A program made the position numbers and the translations under genes. A stretch of DNA of 64,000 bases from Aphanomyces cochlioides (lineage: Eukaryota; Oomycota; Saprolegniomycetes; Saprolegniales; Verrucalvaceae), in NCBI GenBank assembly GCA_019828595.1, contig JAHQRK010000004.1:992001-1056000 (forward strand), written 5' to 3'. The notes under the pieces are model-generated. The model worked only from the letters and a program-made list of their open reading frames with translations, was not told the origin of the DNA and ran no database searches. Position 1 is the stretch's first letter, and the number at the start of each line of letters is the position of its first letter. Shown here one piece after another: positions 1 through 11,082 of the stretch.

Positions 1-2953
1 TATTTCATGTACCACGAGTACATGGCTCGTATGTTTCCCGTCGAGATGGTGCAGCGCCTCATCGACAGCATGATCCACGTCATCCACAACACGACCGATC
101 AGGTATGCTCTTCCTCGCGCTTCCTTGATGAGATTGTTTGACGATGCCATAGTAGACCATCTATCTCTTGTGTCTCTGGAGTCTCTCCAAGCAAAACTTT
201 GACGAAGCGGCGAACCATCTCGTGCCGCGCGTCGTTGAAGTGTTTTGCCAAGCCTGTGTGAATGAATTCCAGTCTCGGAAGAGTACGTCCGCCGCACGCG
301 AACCTCTCATGGGACTCATCTGGTCGATCTAGTTCAACTCCATGCGCTCTTTGGACTTCACATGACGCTCGTCAAACATCCCGACGCCATGCTCTCTCGT
401 GAAATGCTCAAACGATGGTGCCACGTCGTCTCCAAGTGTCTAAGCAGCAGCGACAAGCAAACACGAGACGCTGCGCGCAAGATTTTCCAAGAGATGTGTC
501 ATTTCCCAGTGGGGGAGAACGATATCGTCGCCACTTGCGTCGAGATGGACGTCTTGCACGTCATGGAGCGCCATCTTCAATGCAACCGCCACGTTGAAGC
601 GATTCATCTCTGGGGATTCGTCATCGTTCTCTTGCGGCAAAAGCTCCAAGCCAAGGACGATCTGCTCAACTTTGTTCTCCAAGTCCCCGAGGCCACGCTC
701 TGCCATGCCGACAGCCGCGTCCGTCTGTTGAGTCTGCAGCACTGGCGCTCTGTCGTCGATATCTTTCGCATCCACCAGACGACGACCGCGGCATCAAACG
801 ACGCGTGGACCGACCCAACCAAGCTGTGGCTCTTCCGTAAACCCTTCCTGGACGTCGTGACGACGCCATTGTTGGTCTGCTTGGCCAGCGAGACGTTCGC
901 CACGGTCCTGTCGACGGGCATTGAGACTTGGCACCATGTGATTGCCGTTGCCGTCTTGGATTTCAATCGTTTCTGTCGATCCAGTCCGCTCACGATGGAC
1001 TTTTGCAAGGCGGTGATGCGGCAGTGGAAGAACTGGTGGGATGACATTGTGAGCCAGCTGGCGTTGACGCTTCTCCACAGAGACACGCAGGACGTCGCGG
1101 CGATCCATCCCACGCTCCTCGATCGAACGTTTCGTCTCCTCGGTCGAATCTGGAGCGTTGATGCCGACGAGACGGAAACGTGCGAGAGCAGCAGCTTCAC
1201 CGTCGCTGCCTTGGCGTCTCGGTCGTCCGATACGTTGAGCATCTCCAACACACCACGAGCTCCCGCGATGTCGCGCACGGAAGTTGCCGAGTGCTTGGAA
1301 GTGAAAGCGTCTGTCGCTATGTTGGTTCTCTTCCAGAACGCGCTCCATTTTGTGTTTGCACTCCTCCACGACGACGCGATGCTTCCAGAGAGCGATGCCT
1401 TGGCAGGCACAGTATGGCATGGCCTGTGTTTCCGCATCCAAGTGGCACTCCAGACGATTCCGTCAGACCTTGTGGATGTCCGCAAAGCGCATCGTCGACT
1501 CATGACGAAATGTTTTGCCTTTGTCTTTGGCTGCCAGCAGTACCAAACCAAGACGGCATCCCTCAACCCAGACGCCTCCTTGACCGATTTGCCGCTTCCA
1601 CGCCGCCTTGGCCTCATGGAACTCATGGCCGAGAAGCTCGACAAGACCATTCTCATGGAAGCCATGGAGCAGTCAACGTCTCAACTTCAGCCCGCTCTTA
1701 TTCAAAAGGCCCAAGACCACGAGCGCGACGTTGCTCCTGACGAGCTGGAATGGCTTCAAGGCGTTGTCTTTACCTCGACGAGTCGTAGCTCCATGTTTGG
1801 TCTGGCCATCTATTGCGTCTTCCTCGAGTTTGCGATTGCATCCTCTGGCAGCGAGGACGTTTCCAAGCGCATGGCGTCCATCCAGCACGTGTTTCAATGC
1901 CTCTCTCAATTTGAATTGCCCGCGACGACCAAGCAAGACATGCTCCAAGTGTCGCTAACCTTTAAAGCCATGCAAGAGTCCTCGAAGCAATCGTCCTCGC
2001 CGCCGCCGCCGTCGGAATCCTTCTTGCGAGTATTTCGAGACGCATGGAATTCCCTGGCGGGGAAACAAGAACCAGCGGCAGACTCGTCGGATGGAAGTTT
2101 GGTCTCGCCATGCATGATGGACAAGCAGTCCCTGCGTCGCACATCGACAGAGAACACGGCGACAAATGCGATCCGACCAGAGTTGGTCGCCTGCAAGGAA
2201 CCATTTTCGTTGATCCAGCACCATTTCCCCCAGTCGTTCCGTCGTCTCCTCGGCTTTTTCAACATTAAAACCATCGGCGATCTGTGTGCCAAGCACGTCG
2301 ACGAGGTGTCCGCCATGCCACTCAACGATCCGATCAACACCGTGCACAAAGCGCTCGATGAATATGTCGGTCGGCGCAAACGACTCAACACAATCGCGAA
2401 CAAGAGTCCCATGAAGAGAAAGCATCCTTTCTCCCCGCAGCGCCCGCATCCATCGCCGTTTTCATCGCCGATGCACACAACGACGCCAAGTCCAAATCCC
2501 CGCAAGATGAAAAGCGCCGTGAGGAATTTGTCCAAGGAGGTCTGGAACGAAGGCGAGAGTTCTCCGAGGGTGGCCGACACTGTCAAATTCAACCTGGAGA
2601 GGTCAGACGGCACAGTGCGCATCATTCGACCGGGAGAAGACTCGCAGTCCGTGGAAGACCCGCCGAGTAAACAAGAGGCAGACGATGGTGCCAAGATGAT
2701 TGGCCTGGCTTCCAAGCTTGTGTCGCATCTGGAGCGCTGCGAGGTCTACGTCGACAGATTGAACAATGAAAAGTCGAGCAAACTCCCGACGGACTGCTGG
2801 AATATCGACCATCGGTCCAAAGTCGGCCAGGAATTGCTCAAGGCGAACGGCATCATGACGAAATTGGCCGCGAATATTGCCAAGTTCATGGAGCCGACGT
2901 CGTCGATAGAGACCAATTCGAGTAAATCGAGCTTTGCTAATAGCACCTTGTAA
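1..2953 (+). CDS. RIF1: RIF1-like telomere/replication-timing protein, C-terminal part
   Basis: Partial gene, open at the window start. Exons 1-102, 156-282 and 333-2953 join in frame; the two short introns (103-155, 283-332) remove an apparent stop at 330-332. The visible 940 or so residues begin with HEAT-like helical repeats, as in the RIF1 N-terminal hook. A Ser/Pro/basic linker follows, then near the end the motif NIKTIGDLC (around 2260-2290), which matches the short conserved C-terminal region of animal RIF1 (family knowledge). RIF1 recruits PP1 to origins and controls replication timing and DNA-break repair in the nucleus. I saw no clear RVxF PP1 site in the part present. The 3' end lies 31 bp from the stop of the convergent next gene. 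Confidence 0.8.
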
Positions 2954-2984
2954 CTTAATTCGATCACGAGTCACACTTGAGTCT

Positions 2985-3724
2985 TTATTGAAGCTTTTCC
3001 CACTCGTCGGCGCCGTACATGGCTCCAGCAGTCACACCTGCCGCTGCCACCGAGTTGAACAAAGCGCGGCCTTTGCCACCTAGCCAAACATATGAGTCAC
3101 TGTGTTGAAAGAAACGTATCGTACTTCGCAAGAGCGTTGGGAGACCCACAATGAGAGCAGCACCACCGACAACGACAGCAGGGTACGCCTTGCGGAATGT
3201 GTTGAACTTGACAAGATCTACAGCCACATATTTTAAAATGGTGAACGTTTCTACCATGACGTACTTTCTTGTGCAACAGCAAAGGCATCCTTCACAGGTC
3301 CCAAGTTCTTCTCGATCGACGTTTCCGCTTCTTTGACAGAGCTCTAGAGAAAGGCGCGTCGTTCATTTCTCTCTTCCTTCAGAAAAAATACCTCGACAGA
3401 GACCAACGTGTCATTGACAGTCAATCGCACATCGGCGATCGATTTACGCAATGGCGTGCCAGTCTTGGAGTTGGCATCACGGATCACTTGAATTGCTTTC
3501 GTGACTGGCTTCTTCACGGTCGTCCAGATCATGCCAGCAGCTTTGGTAATGTTGTGTCGCGCTGCGGCGGTCACATTGTTCGCGTTCTCCACTTGATCAC
3601 CGACGAGAGACGTAAGAGAGCTCAAAGGGTTCGAAGAGACGGCCTTTCCTTCCACGGGAGTCACGGCCTTTTCTTCCACGGGAGTCACGGCCGGCGTGCT
3701 TTCGTTGATATCGTTCACAGACAT
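2985..3724 (-). CDS. Small mitochondrial-type membrane protein (MICOS Mic26/27-like, tentative)
   Basis: Four exons on the minus strand: 3392-3724, 3265-3343, 3125-3217 and 2985-3079, separated by introns of 48, 47 and 45 nt; they sum to 199 codons plus stop. The N-terminal half is polar with a duplicated Val-Thr-Pro-Val-Glu segment. The middle has amphipathic helices. The C-terminal half holds two short Gly/Ala/Val-rich hydrophobic stretches (AVVVGGAALIVGLPTLL and SVAAAGVTAGAMYGA) with a basic turn between. Two short Gly-rich hairpin segments after an amphipathic region resemble the apolipoprotein-O/MICOS Mic26-27 family, but that is only a guess from layout. TATCCGGAT-type palindromes lie 60-140 bp upstream of the start. 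Confidence 0.6.
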
Positions 3725-3771
3725 TGCGGGCTTAGGCCACCGAGGCTTCCAATTTCCAAGTCAACGTCAAC

Positions 3772-4191
3772 TCAACATCTCCAGACACATATCCGGATAA
3801 ACCTCCCATTATCCGAATGTTGAACGCTCAAGAAATTATCCGGATGATCCGGATGAATAGACAAAAGTCCATAGATGGAGGAAATGCCCCTTCCCAGTGT
3901 CGGCAGATCGTGAAATGGCGAGGCTATTCCCGTCAAGCGGTCGTAGATTATAGCTCGTCTCTGTGTTGATCGTGCGTGGAATTCATCGTCGTGAGTGTGG
4001 TGTTGAGAGAACATTCGATACCGTCGGAAGTTGAACGAACGCGACTGGTATGCAACCAGCAGGTATGCAAATGCTTGTCGGACGAGATTCACGATATCAA
4101 TCGCAGACCTTATGGCTTTCCCAGCCCAGTAGACGATCGTGACGACGGAGAATGTTAATCGACTGAAGTTGGGCGACGACTCGACATCCAA
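3772..4191 (-). CDS. Weak hypothetical ORF, possible membrane peptide
   Basis: A 139-codon open frame. The first 50 residues contain a moderately hydrophobic segment (YLLVAY and flanks) and the rest is polar and rich in His and Arg. Its last part overlaps the palindrome cluster at 3786-3860, which looks like promoter DNA of the next gene. I recognise no family. It may be an upstream relic or chance. Confidence 0.2.
   Translation of the reverse strand: MDVESSPNFSRLTFSVVTIVYWAGKAIRSAIDIVNLVRQAFAYLLVAYQSRSFNFRRYRMFSQHHTHDDEFHARSTQRRAIIYDRLTGIASPFHDLPTLGRGISSIYGLLSIHPDHPDNFLSVQHSDNGRFIRICVWRC
3786..3860. promoter_or_regulatory. TATCCGGATA-type palindrome cluster upstream of the 3724 gene
   Basis: Copies of ATCCGGAT or close variants are seen at about 3789-3797, 3810, 3838-3846 and 3848-3854, just upstream of the minus-strand gene that starts at 3724. 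The core TCCGGA is self-complementary. The same motif recurs at other 5' regions of this window, so a regulatory role is inferred. Confidence 0.5.
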
Positions 4192-4404
4192 CTCGATTCA
4201 TAGCGTGCAACGAATTGACATTCACAACATTTGCAACAGCCTTGACTGTATTCATCCTGCACAGCAACAATAACGACGTAGAAAATGTGTGCCTAATATT
4301 GCATACACTGTGCATCTTCGTTGATGCATGCACCACGAATGCATTCGCTCCATTTGAATTACGAATACTGTACATGCTAGAGCCTCACATCATCTTTGAC
4401 GCTC

Positions 4405-5135
4405 GCAGGATCCTTCTAATCGGACGAGTGAATTCAATACTCAGGCCAAGACATATACATTACATGTTGCTCGGCCACTGCTGCTTTGATCTTCGGTTAC
4501 GCTCTACATCGTCACGCCAACCATGCAAGCATACTCTGGAGCTTTGGTCTCGATTTCCAACTTCACAGAACTGTCAAGAAATACGAAGTTGTCCGGATAA
4601 GTTTGGCGCGCTTTTCAGTTCGAAATTTGACAAGAAGAGGCGATGAAGAAAACAGTGATGCGATGCTGCCTGGCGGTGACCACGTGTGCGGTACTTGCCC
4701 TCGAACTAGCGATCATGTTGCCTACGAACCACGTTGTACGTGTGCTACGAACCGCGTTGGATGTATGCTGTGTTTCTCGCTTGATCTGCAACAATTCGAG
4801 GGCAAGTACCGCACACGTGGGCACAGTCAGGCAGCATCGGATCATTGTCTTCTTCATCGCTTCTTCTTCGCAAATTTCGAACTGAAAAGCACGCCAAACT
4901 TATCCAGTCAAATGCACATCCTGTCTTCTCTTGGCTGTCAAGTGAAGATGGATATCGACAGTGGCGAGACCAAAGCTCCAGAGTACTGTATGCTAGCATG
5001 GTTGGCGTGACGATCTAGAGCGTAACCAACGATCAAAGCAGCAGTGGTCGAGCAACATGTAATGTACCCTGGTATATGTCTTGGTCTGAGTATTGAATTT
5101 ATTCGTTCGATTAGGAGAATCCTGTGTATGCAAGA
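4405..5135. repeat. Relic inverted repeat with two facing signal-peptide segments
   Basis: The left arm (about 4405-4700) and right arm (about 4800-5135) are imperfect reverse complements along roughly 300 bp, with a centre near 4745. Shared landmarks are the facing strings around GACATATAC..CATGTTGCTCG and CACGCCAACCATGC..TCTGGAGCTTTGGTCTCG. Each arm encodes a near-identical start: MKKTVMRCCLAVTTCAVLAL at 4643 (+) and MKKTMIRCCLTVPTCAVLAL at 4857 (-). This N-terminal signal peptide is homologous to that of the amplified family at 11.9-21.2 kb. No downstream body follows either start, so these are 5' remnants. Confidence 0.7.
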
Positions 5136-6120
5136 GTCAAAGAGGATTCAAAGCTCTAGTTTGCATTCGTCATGCTAATCGATTCCGAAGAATGAGCTGC
5201 CTCGGAGCCTCAACTGGACGCTTCCAGTCGAATACGATGACTGACAGTATCAAACATTCTCCCACTCGATACTCTTGACGCCAACTTAGCTTCCATGCAT
5301 GAGATTCTGGGTGGTCATGACGAAGTCCAACAAGAAAGTCCTCAAGGTGTCACAAGGTAACGAGCACAAGAGCAAGTGTCTTAAGGTCGCCATACAAGCC
5401 AAGGCGGGCTACAAGTGCCGGAGGTTACAGGACATGAATGCTTCCTCTTGCTGCTTTGTACTCACTTCGTTGACTGGAGTTGCTCATGAATGCTTGCCTT
5501 TCCCGATCGCAATGATGCCTCTTTATTCTAGCTCTAACAAATTGCGTTGGCTGGACCTTTTCAGTTCACCACCAGGATCCATGCCAAGTCAAATGCCCAT
5601 ACGATAGTACTCCCAAATCCAATCCTCATTGAGAACTGTGGATGCTGGAAAACCACTAAGTCAGCAAGGCTATTGCCAAATCACTTCCATGAGCAAAAGA
5701 GATCGCGGGTGTTTGGTCTTTGGTACCGACAAGTCCACTTGTGAAAATGAGATAAATGCATTGACTAGTGTGTTGATATATTTCACTTCGGCGAGTCTTT
5801 GTCCAAGACCTACGTGTATCATTTGCGATGGAATCAAGGCTCGACATGGCCTACTTCTGGCGCCGATATGAACTTGTTCAATCTTCCCACTTAAAATTTC
5901 AACGTTGCGAATCAAGAAATGCGATTCTCCTCCAACGTGACACCTGTCCTCCAAGATAGCCCTGGGCAAGCTGCAGCAAATACGATCAACTCGACACTTG
6001 CTTCTTACGAAATGCTGACCACACAGACTGATATGGCAGCTTCTAATCGACGCTTGGCGCATTCAATGCGACGCATCTTTCCGTGAAGATCTCCATCACT
6101 GTGATGGACGACATGGAGCA
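5136..6120. other. Gene-poor stretch
   Basis: I see only short overlapping frames with no family resemblance, no paired splice signals that join frames, and no repeat. It separates the relic inverted repeat from the promoter of the gene at 6200. Confidence 0.5.
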
Positions 6121-6127
6121 ATCTTCA

Positions 6128-6216
6128 ATCATACGGATATATCCGGATTGAATCCGGATAAACTTTTGTTATTCGGATAAGGCAGAGACCTTCGTCCGGT
6201 TGTTTTATCCGGATAT
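6128..6216. promoter_or_regulatory. TATCCGGATA-type palindromes at the promoter of the 6200 gene
   Basis: Variants at about 6131-6146 (ACGGATATATCCGGATT), 6152-6160, 6170-6180 and 6207-6216 sit directly ahead of, or at, the start of the membrane-protein gene. This is the same palindromic core as at 3786, 32315, 39487-40110 and 58278. Confidence 0.5.
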
Positions 6217-7048
6217 TCATGATGCACTTGACAAGATCGGCATGGAGCCATCCCGAACGACGTACGGAACAACCGCGCAAGAAGATAATGAAGAAGAACG
6301 AGACGGAAGATATGTGCCATCTTCCATCTATGGTGGATACAACCCAAACTGGTACAATCATCGCTACGTGTTCTACCGACGACGGAGGAGAGAGCAATGT
6401 ATGGACAGGCTCGTTGTGCAGGCGAATGCATTGACACTCAAGCAAATCGCATTCCACGTCGCGAACATTCTTTTTGCGCTTATTGCTTGCTGCATTATGT
6501 GGTCGACAGTTGCGGTATGCATTGTACTCAGTCCAGTATTGCTCTCCATGCAGAGTCTGACCCATTGGCTCTGTCAAATCATTCGACGTGTTGCTCAACT
6601 TGACATTCATCTGTACAATTCAATCACTCCGCAAGGCGAGCACATATTTGTCTCTCTCACAGACGCACATGAGTTGCTGGCGACAGTCTTGTACTTTGCC
6701 TGCATCAAGCCGCTGGTTGCCTTGGCCTCGAGTGTTGTCGCCGTCGCCCTGATCATTGTATCCTTTGGCTTGATGCTCCTATCGATCTTTCCACAAGCTT
6801 TGGTCGATCCTCACCACCGAACGGCGATGCCACCAGCGCCGACGCCGCTGAACTTCCTCCTGGGCTCGTTTTTCTTGTACGTCTCTGTCTTTATGATCCA
6901 CTGGACAGCTCGGCGCGCCTCGTTTGCCACGAGATACTTGTGCTGCGACGGCTTGGAAATCTACCGATACGTGTATGGCATCCCGATCCCCATGTCGAAT
7001 CAACTGTCGTCCCGCAGCATGGGCTTTGGCACTGGTGTGATCGTGTAG
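6200..7048 (+). CDS. Multi-pass membrane protein of unknown function
   Basis: A single-exon frame of 282 codons; the in-frame Met at 6242 is an alternative start that would leave the palindromic promoter motif outside the CDS. The N-terminal ~70 residues are polar, acidic and then strongly basic (a run RRRRRR). About four hydrophobic segments follow: two around residues 85-120, a long pair around 155-200, and one near 230. The tail is Ser/Gly-rich. I do not recognise a family. Topology suggests a small integral membrane protein. The next gene is convergent, with 40 bp between the stop codons. Confidence 0.65.
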   Translation: MFYPDIHDALDKIGMEPSRTTYGTTAQEDNEEERDGRYVPSSIYGGYNPNWYNHRYVFYRRRRREQCMDRLVVQANALTLKQIAFHVANILFALIACCIMWSTVAVCIVLSPVLLSMQSLTHWLCQIIRRVAQLDIHLYNSITPQGEHIFVSLTDAHELLATVLYFACIKPLVALASSVVAVALIIVSFGLMLLSIFPQALVDPHHRTAMPPAPTPLNFLLGSFFLYVSVFMIHWTARRASFATRYLCCDGLEIYRYVYGIPIPMSNQLSSRSMGFGTGVIV

Positions 7049-7088
7049 CGCGCATCCTCTTGTCCAGTGTCAATAAATCAAATCTTTA

Positions 7089-7913
7089 TTACTGTCGAGA
7101 CGTGCTCAAGCTAAAGTCACGCAAGAGCATGTTGTTGCTGGGACGTACAGCTTCGACGCGGTCAGTGTCATCGTCATCGTCAAAGTCACACATAGGAATC
7201 TCACTGTCGGCGCGGAGATCTCGCGTCTTGGTTGGATGTCTGATTGCATTGATGGCCGCTTTGAGATGTCGTAGCCAAGTGTTCATGTCATATTCAGTCG
7301 CAGCGGAGAGAATAATGCGGCGCTTGGGGGTCTGCAGAGCAAAGCGCCATATTGTCGCCTGTCTTCCATTCGGCACCGAGTCCTTTGGCATCACTTCAAT
7401 GCATTTGTCCGTGCAGCCCGTGAGATCGATCTCGCCGAGTAATTTCTCGCCATTTTGACTGTAGTATTTGAGCGATTGCGCCGAGAGGACAAAGTGGCCG
7501 AGGGTCCATCGCTCGATCCATGCAATGTTGCCCCGTCTGCGGCGATAGAGTATTCCCGACGTCAACACGCCTCGTTCATGGCGATTTGTGTCGAACGAGA
7601 GCGTCGGTCGAGCGGACTCTTCCAGCATCGGTACTGAATTTGTCATCGTATACGAGCTCAATTCATACATGCTTCGTGTCGAATCGTCGATACTTCGGCC
7701 GCTCGTGACGCTCTTGGACTTGACCAACGGCGTTGTATAGCGCTCTTCATATCCATAGAATGAGGACGAACCGCTGCTCATAGATCGCATAAATACACTT
7801 GATTGTCGCTCGTACAGCCCCATGGCGGACTCTAGCTGCATGACTCGTGCGGACTGACGATCAGGCATCTCGTCATCGAGTGGAGAGGTTGTTACCATGA
7901 GAGAGGAATGCAA
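7089..7913 (-). CDS. PH-domain protein
   Basis: Single-exon frame of 274 residues. Residues 1-110 are polar and Ser/Thr-rich. Residues ~110-215 form a pleckstrin-homology domain, with the opening hydrophobic strand and basic RRRR turn, the typical WIERW..FVLSAQSLKYY strand pair, GEIDLTGC, and a closing helix with the conserved Trp (NTWLRHLKAAINAI). PH domains bind phosphoinositides or proteins at membranes. The C-terminus has an acidic run (DDDDD) and a Ser/Arg tail. It converges on the 6200 gene. Confidence 0.75.
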   Translation of the reverse strand: MHSSLMVTTSPLDDEMPDRQSARVMQLESAMGLYERQSSVFMRSMSSGSSSFYGYEERYTTPLVKSKSVTSGRSIDDSTRSMYELSSYTMTNSVPMLEESARPTLSFDTNRHERGVLTSGILYRRRRGNIAWIERWTLGHFVLSAQSLKYYSQNGEKLLGEIDLTGCTDKCIEVMPKDSVPNGRQATIWRFALQTPKRRIILSAATEYDMNTWLRHLKAAINAIRHPTKTRDLRADSEIPMCDFDDDDDTDRVEAVRPSNNMLLRDFSLSTSRQ

Positions 7914-8840
7914 CTCAAGTTACACACAGAAGGCGGAATATTTAAATCAAATATTAATATAATTAATTATTTTATTAGTTCTATTAATATTTAATATTTG
8001 TATTTTATTACGGTCTCGTCCAGATAAAACAGACCATTGGACCCCTCGAGGCAAAATCCCAATATTTCAATCTAATAGGCAAATATCCTAGTGGAATAGG
8101 ATATCTTGGGATTTTGGGTTGGGTTGCAGTACTAAGGATTCCCAAATATCCCAAGCATCGAAAAGGACCATATTGGGAAGTGCGCGAAATCCCACATGTG
8201 TGTCATGACTTGCCGCTTTGACGAGGAACTGATGGAAGGATCGCTGAAAAGAGTGCAGATGCGCCGGCGACAATGGAAGGAGCTGAGATTGACGATACTT
8301 TTAGACGGACATGCGCCAGAAAGAATGAGATGCCTGTGGTGGCAGGAGAAGATCTGGCCTGAGATCGATGAGACGTAACGCCGGCTGCTGTGTGATGAGC
8401 TTACGAGCGATCCAACTGGAGGTGGGTAACTGAGTGTTGCAGACTGATTTGTCTCGCGATTATGCGTTTCCTTACAAGGATCGCGCCCTTAACCTCCCCT
8501 TCTGTGGCATTTCGCATGAGATCCGAACTCGTTTGTAGCGAGGAGTGCAGCCTTACTGCGTATGACAGTAAGGCTGCACTCCTCGCTACACTAAGCTTCC
8601 TATCGGGCTCTTCACCTCCTCAGGTGTCAAGATCCGTCGTCAGATGCACTGGCCGCATTGTTTCTTCCCCTCGGTTCGACCCCTCGTGGCTTTGTAGCTC
8701 AGCATCTCCAGTTCCGATCGCCGACACGTTGCTCACGCTATGAGATATCACACAGAACTGCACTTGACCTCCGCAACAGGAACGAACCATGCGACTTGGC
8801 GAAATGGTCTTGCACGTTGACACACCTTGTAATTGATATT
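7914..8840. other. AT-rich intergenic region with hairpins
   Basis: Gene-free stretch. About 7925-8010 is very AT-rich. Around 8050-8125 there is an imperfect hairpin whose outer arms read AAAATCCCAA and TTGGGATTTT. A perfect stem-loop is listed separately at 8534-8590. I see no coding signal. Confidence 0.5.
8534..8590. repeat. Perfect 24-bp inverted repeat, 9-nt loop
   Basis: The arm 8534-8557 is the exact reverse complement of 8567-8590, separated by GCGTATGAC. The arm starts TGTAGCGAGGAGTGCAGCC. No T-run or CDS adjoins it. It lies about 250 bp beyond the 3' end of the sulfite oxidase gene. It could be a small RNA hairpin, a foldback element relic, or a replication-error palindrome. Confidence 0.85.
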
Positions 8841-10892
8841 CTACGCTTCTTCCTCTTCGTCTTCTTCTTTCTCTTGGGGCTTTTCAATTGCCACTTGGAC
8901 GCGGTGCCATGCGTTGTTGAGCACGCCACGCATGTTCCAGATCGGCGCGATCGTGTCTGGCTGGACATTGTACGAAGAATCGATGGCCTTGCAGAGAATC
9001 GTCATCTCCTTCGTCGTGTCGTCAACGTCGACATCCAAAGTCCAAGGCGTCCACGCCCATGCTCGGTTGTACTTCTGTCGCGTACCCAATGGATCCAACG
9101 TCGCTTCCTTCCACGTCTTGCCGCCGTCAACAGATACATCGACGCGAATAATATTGCGTCCACCGCCGCTCCATGCATATCTACGACAAAAGCCACCATC
9201 AAAGTCGTTGAGGACGTGGGAACGCTACCCTTTGATCGTCATGACGTCGTGCTCGTCTGAGCCTTGTGGCGGCCATGTTTGTCCTGGCTTTGGCTCTGTG
9301 ATGGCCGACTGGACGGGCAGCTCTTGGATGGACGGTCCTGCGAACTTGCCAAAGTCGGGCGTCGAGTAGTCGATCTCTGGGGAGAAGCCTCGGTAGTCCT
9401 TCTGCTGCCAGAAGCCTTGGTACTCTTCATTCGCGAGGATAATCCGGCCGAGAAACTTGACATTGCGCGCGCCGACAGTCCCTGGAACGATCGCACGCAG
9501 TGGAAAGCCATGATCTCGTGGAATCGGCTCCTAGACAGGCAGAAATTTGAGCAAACTTGCATTGGATGGAGGTGACGAACTCCATTCATGCTGTAGGCCA
9601 ACAAGACGTCTTTGCGAGGATCCAGCGCCGTCGAAATCGGGATAGACGCGCCGTAGCATTGCCCTGTGGCGTCGCGATCTAATCCCTCGAGATGGCAGTG
9701 CTCAATCGTCGTCTCGCACGATGGACAGTCGCGATCCAGCGGCAAATTATCGCAAGTAGGACATGCTGTTGGGAATGGACGGCAGTGCTGCTCGTCCGAC
9801 ACGCCAATGTGTTTCAAGACATCCGAGAGCAGGACGCCCGTCCATGTCGCCGTCGATACGGCCGTCGTATCCCTAAAATTCGTTGAGGTTCACCACAGAC
9901 TGCCGCTTGTACCAGCTTAGACCCTTAACTGGCTTGATGGCGGACATTTCGGCGCGGCGATTACCAGCGCATTGAATCGTCGTCACGACGGTATGCTCCT
10001 TGAATGTTTTTTTGAGCTCGTCCAGAGTAAATGTGACGACGTTGGGCTTCTCCGTGTCACCTTGACGTGCGTTAAGCATTCCTCCACGTGGAGAGGGCAT
10101 AGACGTACCAGAACGGACGCCGAGGCCAGAGATCTCCAACTTGAATGTCGACGGATCAATATTCGGGACGGGTAGATGATTCCGTACGAAGAAGAGGTCG
10201 TTGGGTGTGATGAATGACTCGAGCAAGAGTTCCGATGGAGGCTCAGCGTTGAAAGGTTGGCTGGAATTGATCTTGAAGAGAGGATTTCGCTCAGGATCGT
10301 TCGCGTATGGCCCGTTGCCGTATCGCTTGATGCGCTCTTCTTCGAGAAACTTGACGTCCTTCGGGTCCAAGTTGCCAATGCGTAGTTCTTCGAGGATTTC
10401 GTGAACGTCGGTGTGATTGTGTGCGGCATAAATTTGCCAGAATGGCTCAATAGATTTCCCAGCTGCAAGCAGAAGTTTGGTTCCACCTGGATGCTTCGCG
10501 ACAAACTTGGACACGTCGTACACGCCGTTCTTGTAGACGACCCAGATGCCTACTTTGGTATTCACGTGGTTTGCCACGTCTTCCAAAGTATAAGTCAGTA
10601 GATTGTCCTTCACTTCACCTGGTACAACCTTTGGCTTGGTAATTTCTTCCACAGGTGCTTCTTCCAAGCGTGTCGAGTCGGATTGATTCAGCGCCAAAGC
10701 AATCACGCCAAATCCAGCGAGTGCGGCTGCCTTTCCGAAATGGGATTCATGATGCTCCACCGCAGTCACGGCTGCTTTATGCGAATATAGCTGGCGAGAT
10801 GCTAAAGAAAGCGAGCTACGTGTCTTCCATGGCGCGACGTGCGCCGTCGAGCGATGAGCGGCTTGAAGTACCGACTTGATGCGCCACATCAT
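8841..10892 (-). CDS. SUOX: Sulfite oxidase (cytochrome b5 + molybdopterin), mitochondrial
   Basis: Four minus-strand exons: 9913-10892, 9581-9872, 9229-9530 and 8841-9180; 637 residues. Oxidises sulfite to sulfate with cytochrome c in the mitochondrial intermembrane space. The N-terminus is basic, Ser/Ala-rich and lacks acidic residues (a targeting peptide), followed by a hydrophobic segment. A cytochrome b5 domain has the haem HPGG motif. The Mo-cofactor domain carries the Cys ligand in [10 protein letters not shown]. The C-terminal dimerisation domain has [17 protein letters not shown] and [16 protein letters not shown]. An unusual Cys-rich insert lies in exon 2 (9740-9810). The first ~90 bp of the coding sequence and its promoter are the source of copies inside the neighbouring repeat units. 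The tandem repeat begins at 10801, inside exon 1. Confidence 0.92.
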
Positions 10893-11082
10893 TGACGAAA
10901 TGCAAAATGCGCAAAAATAGCACCACGAAATACCCAAAATATATCAATAATCAAATACAAATATAAATTAATTAAATATTCCATTTTATGTTTCCAGTGC
11001 TCCATACTAAAAATAAGTATATTTTTGGATTTTGAAAACATATTCTTAAACTCTCGAATATGTATAATTCATTCAATAAAAA

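Noticed and set aside
283..332. Apparent premature stop in RIF1
   Set aside because: It lies in a 50-nt intron with GTACGT donor; removal restores the HEAT-like frame.
604..1665. 353-codon minus-strand frame inside RIF1
   Set aside because: Shadow of the RIF1 exon; no family features.
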